Source: Desulfuromonadaceae bacterium (GTDB lineage: Bacteria; Desulfobacterota; Desulfuromonadia; Desulfuromonadales; SZUA-540). From it: 11,804 bases of DNA. Shown one piece after another: positions 7,167 to 11,804 of the stretch. A program made the position numbers and the translations under genes. Position 1 is the stretch's first letter. Each line of letters begins with the position of its first letter. Where the stretch lies: contig QKGY01000065.1 of NCBI GenBank assembly GCA_003250235.1, forward strand, positions 1 to 11,804, given 5' to 3'. The notes beneath the pieces were generated by a model. That model ran no database searches, was not told where the DNA came from, and saw nothing but the letters and a program-made list of their open reading frames with translations.

Positions 7167-8015
7167 ATGGAGGTCAAGGCCCTCTACACCCCTGAAGAGC
7201 TCCAGGCCCTGCGGCGCCTTGACGCGGTAACGATCCTCGATATTCGCACCCGGGATCGCTTTGCGCAGGGGCATATCCCCGGCGCCGTCAACCTGCCGGA
7301 GATCTTTTACTCCCTGTTCGAAACCACTCCCCCGGGACTTGCGTCTCTGCACAGAGACCTCAGTGCCCTGTTGTCGCGGGCCGGCATCCGCAGGGACAAG
7401 CCGGTCATCCTCTACGAGGACAGCCTGGAGACCTGGTGCGGCGCCTCCTGCCGGGGGTACTGGCTGCTGAGTTACCTGGGACACCCGCATGTCGGCATCC
7501 TCGAGAGAGGGTTCACCGGCTGGCGATTCGAGGGCCTGCCCGTGGACACGCAGGAAACCTTGCCGACGGCCTCCCGCTTCGAGATCCTTCCCCAACACGC
7601 CATGCTGGCCACCCGTGACGAGGTCAAAGAAACGTTCGACTCCCCGTCGACACTTCTGATCGACAACCGAGATCGGGACGAATGGGAGGGACGCAGTTCC
7701 TCCCCGTACGGCATCGACTATGCCCCCCGCAAAGGACGCATCCCCGGTGCCCGCTGGATCGAATGGTATCGCCTGATGGTCCAGCACCTCGCCTACTGCA
7801 CCTTCCGCTCTCCCGAAGAGATCCGTGCACTCTGCGCCGGGGAAGGTCTCGATCCGCATCAGGACCTGATCCTCTACTGTTTCAAGGGCTCCCGTTCGGC
7901 CAACACCTATCTCGCCCTGAAACTGGCCGGCTTCACCCGCGTGCGCCTCTATCTGGGATCCTGGAACGAATGGTCCCGAGATCCTTCACTCCCCATCGAT
8001 GCCGGGCTTCTCTGA
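7167..8015 (+). CDS. Two-domain rhodanese (thiosulfate/3-mercaptopyruvate sulfurtransferase type)
   Basis: This 282-residue protein has two rhodanese modules, the usual length for this class. I chose the ATG at 7167: it lies 10 bases after the stop of the CheW fusion and the first rhodanese strand begins about 15 codons later ('AVTILDIRTRDRFAQGHIPG'). The frame remains open upstream only by overlapping the previous gene. The N-terminal domain (about 8-130) lacks a proper active loop; the C-terminal domain (about 150-275) carries the catalytic Cys238 in 'LYCFKGSRSANTY', the six-residue C-x-x-G-x-R loop. Such enzymes move sulfane sulfur from thiosulfate or a similar donor to cyanide, thiols or proteins. 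No signal peptide is visible, so it should be cytoplasmic. Spacing implies co-transcription with the fusion gene. The Shine-Dalgarno is weak (AGG at 7155-7157), suggesting coupled translation. The donor cannot be told from sequence. Confidence 0.9.
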   Translation: MEVKALYTPEELQALRRLDAVTILDIRTRDRFAQGHIPGAVNLPEIFYSLFETTPPGLASLHRDLSALLSRAGIRRDKPVILYEDSLETWCGASCRGYWLLSYLGHPHVGILERGFTGWRFEGLPVDTQETLPTASRFEILPQHAMLATRDEVKETFDSPSTLLIDNRDRDEWEGRSSSPYGIDYAPRKGRIPGARWIEWYRLMVQHLAYCTFRSPEEIRALCAGEGLDPHQDLILYCFKGSRSANTYLALKLAGFTRVRLYLGSWNEWSRDPSLPIDAGLL

Positions 8016-8091
8016 CCCGGATCAAACGGTAAAACCTTTCGCAAAAACAGCCCTATTCACAACTCCCCCTCCTGCGCCAGAAACGCCGATA

Positions 8092-8100
8092 TGCTACAAT
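8092..8100 (+). promoter_or_regulatory. Extended -10 promoter for the small gene at 8129
   Basis: The sequence TGCTACAAT combines a TGn extension with TACAAT, five of six bases of the sigma70 -10 consensus. No good -35 hexamer stands at the right distance (8072-8077 reads CTGCGC), as is common for extended -10 promoters. The predicted start is near 8107, about 20 bases before the ATG and just upstream of its ribosome binding site. Confidence 0.5.
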
Positions 8101-8128
8101 GAAGGCGTAAGAAGAAAGGGAGATCGCT

Positions 8129-8344
8129 ATGAAAAAAGACCGCTATCTGCATCATTGTCTCGAAGCCGAAGCCGGTCGGGATACCTTCGTCGCCCATCCT
8201 TCTACCAAAGAAGAGGGCATCGTGGTTGAGTGCAGTCTCAAGTCCGGGCATATCATTGTGGAGACATCAGATCATCTGAGACGCTGCTGGGACTACCGAG
8301 AATGTACGGATCTCGACCATACAAAATTCGGACCGATGATCTGA
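8129..8344 (+). CDS. Small conserved-looking protein of unknown function, Cys/Trp-containing C-terminus
   Basis: This 71-residue protein has a good AAAGGGAGA ribosome binding site (8116-8124), an extended -10 promoter upstream and a strong terminator starting 10 bases after its stop, so it is very likely a real single-gene unit. I do not recognise it with confidence. It is charged, with no signal peptide or membrane helix. Four cysteines are present: one in 'LHHCLEAEAG', one in 'GIVVECSLKSGH', and a pair in 'RRCWDYRECTDLDH'. The C-W-[DE]-x(3)-C spacing resembles short zinc- or redox-type C-W...C motifs ('CWEF...C') seen in small deltaproteobacterial proteins. The resemblance is too weak to assign function. 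Base composition looks less GC-rich than the neighbours. It could be a regulatory or metal-binding protein. Confidence 0.75.
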   Translation: MKKDRYLHHCLEAEAGRDTFVAHPSTKEEGIVVECSLKSGHIIVETSDHLRRCWDYRECTDLDHTKFGPMI

Positions 8345-8353
8345 TCCCGTCAC

Positions 8354-8389
8354 ACAGAGAAGGGCGCCACAAGCGCCCTTCTCTGTTTT
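8354..8389 (+). terminator. Intrinsic terminator after the small gene
   Basis: A perfect 14-base stem (ACAGAGAAGGGCGC at 8354-8367, pairing with 8373-8386) encloses the loop CACAA and runs into TTTT (8386-8389). It starts 10 bases after the stop of the 71-residue protein and separates that gene from the ferritin/aconitase pair. The T tract is short but the stem is very stable. Confidence 0.88.
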
Positions 8390-8425
8390 CGGAGCTAGAA
8401 AACATCGATCCGACAAGAGGTTACC

Positions 8426-8453
8426 TTGACACCTGCACCAGCGTCGATAGACT
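8426..8453 (+). promoter_or_regulatory. Sigma70-type promoter for the ferritin-aconitase pair
   Basis: A perfect -35 hexamer TTGACA (8426-8431) is followed after 16 bases by TAGACT (8448-8453), four of six matches to TATAAT. The pair lies downstream of the terminator at 8354-8389 and about 60 bases before the ferritin-like ATG. The spacing is one base short of ideal. No operator-like palindrome, such as a Fur box, is evident around it. Confidence 0.45.
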
Positions 8454-8514
8454 TCTACTCCCAGAGACCGGATTTCGGATTTCGAACTAACACGCTAGAG
8501 ACAGGGAGGCCGGC

Positions 8515-9027
8515 ATGAACGTTTTCGATTTCGCGATGAAGATGGAACTCGACGGCAAGGACTATTACAAAAAGCTGGCGGAGAAGACCTCGGTGACCGG
8601 ATTGAAGAACCTCTTCCTGCAACTGGCCGAGGACGAGCAGAAGCACTACGAAACCTTCGAGGCCCTCAAGACCAAATCCACTCCGGGCATGCAGGATACG
8701 GCGTCGCTGGAAAAGGCAAAAAACGTCTTTGAAACCCTGCGCACCGACAAACCGAACGTCGCCGAACTCAAGGGCGATCTTGACGGCTACCAGCACGCCA
8801 TGAAACTCGAAGCGGACAGCTACCGCTTTTACGAGGAGGCCGCCGCCAAGGAAAACGACGCCAAGGTTAAAACCCTGCTGCTGAAGATCGCCGCCGAAGA
8901 ACAGAAGCATTTCAACATCCTCCAGAACGTCTTTGATTTCGTCAACGCCCCCAACCAGTACCTCGCCTGGGCGGAATTCAGCAACCTGGAGGAATTCAGG
9001 AATTTCGGGCGAGGCAAGCTCATCTAG
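8515..9027 (+). CDS. Ferritin-like diiron protein (rubrerythrin-type, no rubredoxin domain)
   Basis: This 170-residue protein starts at ATG 8515 behind a GGGAGG ribosome binding site. It is almost wholly helical and holds two related halves, each supplying a diiron half-site: Glu11 in 'MKMELDGKDYY' and Glu40-x-x-His43 in 'EDEQKHYE', then Glu98 in 'MKLEADSYRFY' and Glu128-x-x-His131 in 'EEQKHFN'. This is the ligand pattern of the rubrerythrin/ferritin-like superfamily. The C-terminal rubredoxin domain of classical rubrerythrin (two C-x-x-C motifs) is absent; there are no cysteines. Family members reduce peroxide or handle iron in the cytoplasm. Without rubredoxin, an external electron donor would be needed for peroxidase activity. 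The aconitase gene starts 25 bases after its stop, so both are probably co-transcribed; an oxidant-protective or iron-supply role beside an oxygen-sensitive cluster enzyme is plausible. Confidence 0.9.
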   Translation: MNVFDFAMKMELDGKDYYKKLAEKTSVTGLKNLFLQLAEDEQKHYETFEALKTKSTPGMQDTASLEKAKNVFETLRTDKPNVAELKGDLDGYQHAMKLEADSYRFYEEAAAKENDAKVKTLLLKIAAEEQKHFNILQNVFDFVNAPNQYLAWAEFSNLEEFRNFGRGKLI

Positions 9028-9052
9028 GCGTGTCCTCGCCGGGAGGAGAATC

Positions 9053-10993
9053 ATGCCCCGAAACCTCACACGGAAAATCCTCGCCGAGCATCTGCTCGAA
9101 GGAGAGCTGATCCCCGGGGAGGAAATCGGAATCCGCATCGATCACACCCTCTTGCAGGACGCGACCGGCACCATGGCCATGCTGGAATTCGAGGCCCTCG
9201 GCCTCGACGGGATTCAGGCCATGCTCTCGGCCCAGTACGTCGACCACAACCTGCTGCAGACCGACTTCAAGAACGCCGACGACCACCGCTACCTGCAGAC
9301 GGCCTGCGCCCGCTACGGCATCCATTTCAGCCGGCCGGGCAACGGCATCTCCCACCAGGTGCACATGGAGCGGTTCGGCCGCCCGGGGCTGACCATGCTC
9401 GGGGCCGACAGCCACACCCCCGGCGCTGCCGGCGTGTCGATGCTGGCCATCGGCGCCGGCGGGCTCGACGTCGCCCTGGCCATGGCCGGACGCCCCTATT
9501 TCCTCCCCTGTCCCAAGGTGCTCGGTGTCCACCTGACCGGCCAGTTGCCCGACTGGGTGAGCGCCAAGGACGTCATCCTCGAAATGCTGCGCCGCTACGA
9601 TGTCAAAGGCTGCGTCGGCAAGGTGATCGAGTACTATGGCCCCGGGGTAGAGACCCTCTCCGCTACCGACCGCGAGACCATCGGCAACATGGGCACCGAA
9701 CTCGGCGCCACCAGCTCCATCTTCCCCTCCGACCGACGCACCCGGGAATATCTCCAGGCCCAGGGGCGCGGCGATGCCTGGAAACCGCTCGAAGCGGACC
9801 CGGGCTGCGACTACGACGAGCACACCGAACTGAACCTCTCGGAGGTCGAACCGCTGATCGCCTGCCCCTCCTCCCCCGGCAACATCAAGACCGTGCGGGA
9901 AGTCGCCGGCATCAGGGCCGACCAGGTCATCATTGGCTCGTCGGTCAACTCGTCGTTCCGCGACCTGATGGTCACCGCCCGCATCCTCGAGGGGCGCCAT
10001 TCCCATCCCGACACCTCGCTGCACATCAACCCCGGCAGCCGTCAGGTGCTCGAAAACCTTGCCGACAAGGGGGGCGTCATGCCCCTGCTGCTCGGCGGCG
10101 CCCGCATCCACCAGAGCGGATGCCTGGGATGCATCGGCATGGGACAGGCCCCGGGGACCGGGCAGAACTCCCTGCGCACCTTCCCCCGTAACTTCCCGGG
10201 GCGCTCGGGGACCAAGGACGACAAGGTCTACCTCTGTTCGCCGGAGACAGGGATCGTCTCGGCCATCAAGGGGGTCGTCACCGATCCCAGGGATATGGGT
10301 AACGAGATGGCCTACCCGAAAATCCGCGACCCCGAGACCTATCTCGTGGATGAATCGTCCATCCTCTTCCCGTCGGATGCGCTGCGCCGCACCGAGGTCG
10401 AACGGGGCCCCAACATCAAGCCCTTCCCCGAGTTCGAGGCCCTTCCCGAGCATCTGGAGGCCGAGGTCGCCATCAAGGTCGGCGACAACATCTCCACCGA
10501 CGGCATCATGCCGGCCGGCAGCCGCGTGCTGCCGCTTCGCTCCAACATCGCCGCCATCAGCGAGTTCGTCTTCAACCTGGTCGATCCCGACTTCGTGGTA
10601 CGCATCAAAAAAATGGACCGGGCGGTTGTAATCGGCGGCGAAAACTACGGCCAGGGATCGAGCCGGGAGCATGCCGCCCTGGCGCCGCGCTATCTCGGCG
10701 TGCGGGTGAAAATCGCCAAGAGTTTCGCCCGCATCCACAAGGCCAACCTGTGCAACTTCGGCATCGTTCCGCTGACCTTCAAGGACCCGGAGGACTACAA
10801 GGGAATCCGGGCCGGAGACCGGCTGAGCTTTCCCGATCTGCGCCGGCACCTGGAAGAGGGGGACACGGAGATCCCGGTACGCATCGGAGAGCGGGAATTC
10901 CCGACCCTGCTGGACGTGTCGGACCGACAGCGCCAGCACCTGCTGGCCGGCGGCACGCTCAATTACATCCGCAACGAGCTGGCCCGCGGCTGA
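9053..10993 (+). CDS. Aconitate hydratase with an altered cluster-ligand motif
   Basis: This 646-residue protein converts citrate to isocitrate if it acts as its family does. I chose the ATG at 9053 (ribosome binding site GGGAGGAGAA); the frame upstream overlaps the ferritin gene. Length and sequence fit the shorter bacterial class once called Aquifex-type. Residues matching known aconitase active-site groups include Asp64-His65, 'GADSHT' (117-122), 'RNFPGR' (Arg379, Arg384) and the swivel-domain 'QGSSREHA' (Ser536 base, Arg538). The C-terminal swivel domain spans about 470-646. Two cluster cysteines are present in 'GCLGCIG' (Cys357, Cys360). The third, normally in G-S-C-T-N-S-S, is replaced: 'IIGSSVNSSF' has Ser297 there. 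A nearby Cys271 in 'LIACPSSPGN' might compensate. I cannot tell by eye whether this is normal for the subfamily. Hydratase family membership is firm; exact activity less so. Confidence 0.88.
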   Translation: MPRNLTRKILAEHLLEGELIPGEEIGIRIDHTLLQDATGTMAMLEFEALGLDGIQAMLSAQYVDHNLLQTDFKNADDHRYLQTACARYGIHFSRPGNGISHQVHMERFGRPGLTMLGADSHTPGAAGVSMLAIGAGGLDVALAMAGRPYFLPCPKVLGVHLTGQLPDWVSAKDVILEMLRRYDVKGCVGKVIEYYGPGVETLSATDRETIGNMGTELGATSSIFPSDRRTREYLQAQGRGDAWKPLEADPGCDYDEHTELNLSEVEPLIACPSSPGNIKTVREVAGIRADQVIIGSSVNSSFRDLMVTARILEGRHSHPDTSLHINPGSRQVLENLADKGGVMPLLLGGARIHQSGCLGCIGMGQAPGTGQNSLRTFPRNFPGRSGTKDDKVYLCSPETGIVSAIKGVVTDPRDMGNEMAYPKIRDPETYLVDESSILFPSDALRRTEVERGPNIKPFPEFEALPEHLEAEVAIKVGDNISTDGIMPAGSRVLPLRSNIAAISEFVFNLVDPDFVVRIKKMDRAVVIGGENYGQGSSREHAALAPRYLGVRVKIAKSFARIHKANLCNFGIVPLTFKDPEDYKGIRAGDRLSFPDLRRHLEEGDTEIPVRIGEREFPTLLDVSDRQRQHLLAGGTLNYIRNELARG

Positions 10994-11024
10994 CGGGCTG
11001 ACCGACGCGAAAAGGACGACCATG

Positions 11025-11065
11025 AAAAATCCGCCCGGAGGCGTCACCTCATCCGCCTCCGGGCG
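11025..11065 (-). terminator. Strong hairpin with T tract on the minus strand
   Basis: A perfect 12-base inverted repeat (CGCCCGGAGGCG at 11032-11043, pairing with 11054-11065) encloses a 10-base loop. On the plus strand no T run follows it. Read on the minus strand the stem is followed by GATTTTTC, a standard intrinsic terminator shape. No minus-strand gene remains to its right, so it may be a leftover from a lost gene or simply a stem that helps end the aconitase transcript. Confidence 0.45.
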
Positions 11066-11182
11066 CCGTACTGTCCCTGCCTGCGACGCGCAGAAAACCC
11101 GGAAGGGAAAATCACGACAACGGATTTGCCTCCTCTTCCCCGAAAAGCGGATCGTGTCCTATCCCTTTTTTCAGGAGGTTCT

Positions 11183-11536
11183 ATGCTCACCATCCATGTC
11201 AACGGCCAGACCCACACGCTGGATGTCCCTCCCGACTTTCGTGGTTCCGCCGAGGAGGCCTTCGCCGAAACAGCGGTCGACGCGGAGACCTTTGTCGTCA
11301 TTGCCAGCCCGAGCCACCACATTGATTTCACCTCGGTACAGGCCGCGCTGAGAACCCCGACCCGCTATATCGGCATGCTCGGCAGCCGGCGCAAGCGCGA
11401 AGCCCTCGGCACCTACCTGAAACAGGCCGGGTACGGCGAAGAGGCCATCGCCCGCGTGACCACCCCGGCGTCGATCCTGATCCCCACCTTCGAAACCAAA
11501 AAGGGGCACCCCATCCTGGTCCCCCGATCCGTTTAA
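11183..11536 (+). pseudogene. Mosaic remnant: CoxS-type start joined to XdhC and MobA pieces
   Basis: The frame from ATG 11183 (AGGAGG at 11173-11178) is open for 117 codons but does not look like one intact family. Residues 1-18 ('MLTIHVNGQTHTLDVPPD') match the start of the 2Fe-2S subunit of molybdenum hydroxylases (CoxS/IorA type), yet none of the cluster cysteines follow. Residues about 19-96 match the C-terminal part of XdhC/CoxF maturation factors ('FVVIASPSHHIDF', 'RYIGMLGSRRKREAL'). Residues from about 97 ('ILIPTFETKKGHPIL') match the middle of MobA/MocA-type nucleotidyltransferases, which then stops early. Large internal deletions, apparently in-frame by chance, are the simplest explanation. 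The intact proteins would have matured or formed part of an aldehyde-oxidase-like molybdoenzyme. A short translated chimera is possible but could not keep any of the three functions. Confidence 0.7.
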
Positions 11537-11694
11537 ACGAACTGGATACATGCGCCACCCTGCGCGACGTGGTGCGTCGGGACCCCTCGCGGGTCTGTCT
11601 TGTCCCGGTCGCCGACGCGGGCATCCTGCTCGATCTCGACACGCCGGAGGATTATCGCCAAGGGCTTAGGCATCATGCCTGTATGGAGGTATAA
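11471..11694 (+). pseudogene. C-terminal fragment of a MobA/MocA-like nucleotidyltransferase, frameshifted
   Basis: The MobA-like sequence that begins near 11471 is broken at GTTTAAAC (11531-11538), where the frame meets TAA. Moving to the next frame at 11533 restores the family sequence: 'LNELDTCATLRDVVRRDPSR', then 'VCLVPVADAGILLDLDTPED', ending with TAA at 11692-11694. The phrase 'GILLDLDTPEDY' is the typical C-terminus of molybdenum-cofactor nucleotidyltransferases. The N-terminal half, including the nucleotide-binding G-x-G-x-R-M loop, is missing. One lost T in the T run would explain the shift. The fragment overlaps the mosaic frame at 11183-11536 and is non-functional as read. Confidence 0.7.
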
Positions 11695-11695
11695 T
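11690..11695 (+). promoter_or_regulatory. Possible -10 element for the last gene
   Basis: TATAAT is a perfect sigma70 -10 hexamer, 41 bases before the ATG at 11736. No good -35 stands 16-18 bases upstream, and the hexamer overlaps the stop of the MobA fragment, so chance is a real possibility. Confidence 0.25.
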
Positions 11696-11735
11696 GAAAC
11701 AGAGGCAAACACCCCTGACGAGGAGATACGAGCTT

Positions 11736-11804
11736 ATGAAACAGCCTAGATTTTCCCTGTTGACCCTGCTCGCCGGCCTGATTGCCGGCATCCTGTTGTC
11801 CGGC
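11736..11804 (+). CDS. Start of an exported or membrane-anchored protein, cut by window end
   Basis: Only the first 23 codons are visible. The ATG at 11736 has AGGAG at 11721-11725. The visible peptide has a basic start ('MKQPR') and a long hydrophobic core ('LLTLLAGLIAGILL'), the form of a signal peptide or N-terminal membrane anchor. No cysteine has appeared, so a lipoprotein cannot be claimed or excluded. An in-frame ATG at 11694, overlapping the TAA of the MobA fragment and preceded at short distance by GGAGG (11685-11689), would add 14 residues. The spacing to AGGAG and the signal shape favour 11736. The function cannot be told. Confidence 0.65.
   Translation, partial: MKQPRFSLLTLLAGLIAGILLSG

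Noticed and set aside
5216..7177. A 653-codon open frame on the minus strand opposite the receiver/CheW gene
   Set aside because: It mirrors a gene with clear domains, shows no recognisable family and results from GC-rich codon use that removes stops on the opposite strand.
8016..8091. Terminator after the rhodanese gene
   Set aside because: No stem of useful length with a T tract is visible between 8016 and the promoter at 8092.
9020..11047. A 675-codon open frame on the minus strand opposite aconitase
   Set aside because: The plus strand encodes an unmistakable aconitase. The antisense translation is low-complexity (rich in G, A, V, D, H) and has no family features.
11022..11351. A 109-codon plus-strand frame beginning 'MKNPPGGV' with a passable AAAGGA upstream
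   Set aside because: It runs through the hairpin and then out of frame across the XdhC-like segment. The translation is Arg/Pro/Ser-rich without any family signal.
1..11804. tRNA, rRNA, CRISPR arrays, insertion sequences and attachment sites
   Set aside because: No tRNA-like cloverleaf, repeat-spacer pattern, transposase or terminal inverted repeats were seen on either strand. The repeats found are short and local.

Overview
The window looks like chromosomal DNA of a GC-rich deltaproteobacterium of the Desulfuromonadales type (Geobacter, Desulfuromonas and Pelobacter relatives). This is inferred from gene content and style, not from a marker gene: an NtrB/NtrC-type two-component pair, a CheW/response-regulator signalling protein, a rubrerythrin-like ferritin beside an aconitase of the 640-650 residue class, and molybdenum-hydroxylase maturation remnants. 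All recognisable genes are on the plus strand.

Layout. (1) Positions 2-4973 form a tight gene train with overlapping stops and starts. It holds an L,D-transpeptidase cut by the left edge, a second membrane-anchored L,D-transpeptidase, a small exported protein that may be a degenerate YkuD relative, a sensor histidine kinase and a sigma54-dependent response regulator. (2) A 266-base intergenic region (4974-5239) carries a good sigma54 promoter match and, about 100 bases upstream of it, a compact cluster of direct and inverted repeats suited to an activator. (3) Positions 5240-7156 encode the most unusual protein here: an apparently cytoplasmic fusion of receiver, NMT1/SsuA-like substrate-binding domain and CheW. 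A two-domain rhodanese gene starts 10 bases after it. (4) Positions 8092-8389 are a compact unit of promoter, 71-residue cysteine/tryptophan protein and strong terminator. (5) Positions 8426-10993 carry a promoter, a ferritin-like diiron protein and an aconitase in which one of the three expected iron-sulfur cysteines is a serine. (6) Positions 10994-11694 look like decayed DNA: an orphan hairpin, then a mosaic of pieces resembling a CoxS-type ferredoxin start, XdhC and MobA, with a frameshift. (7) A new gene beginning with a signal or anchor sequence starts at 11736 and runs off the right edge.

Working model (inference). The two-component system may sense an envelope signal and, through the sigma54 promoter at 5142-5158, switch on the receiver/ligand-binding/CheW protein and the rhodanese. 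The fusion protein would carry a ligand signal and a phosphorylation signal to a CheA array. The link to sulfur, nitrogen or oxyanion chemistry rests only on the family of the binding domain and on the rhodanese neighbour.
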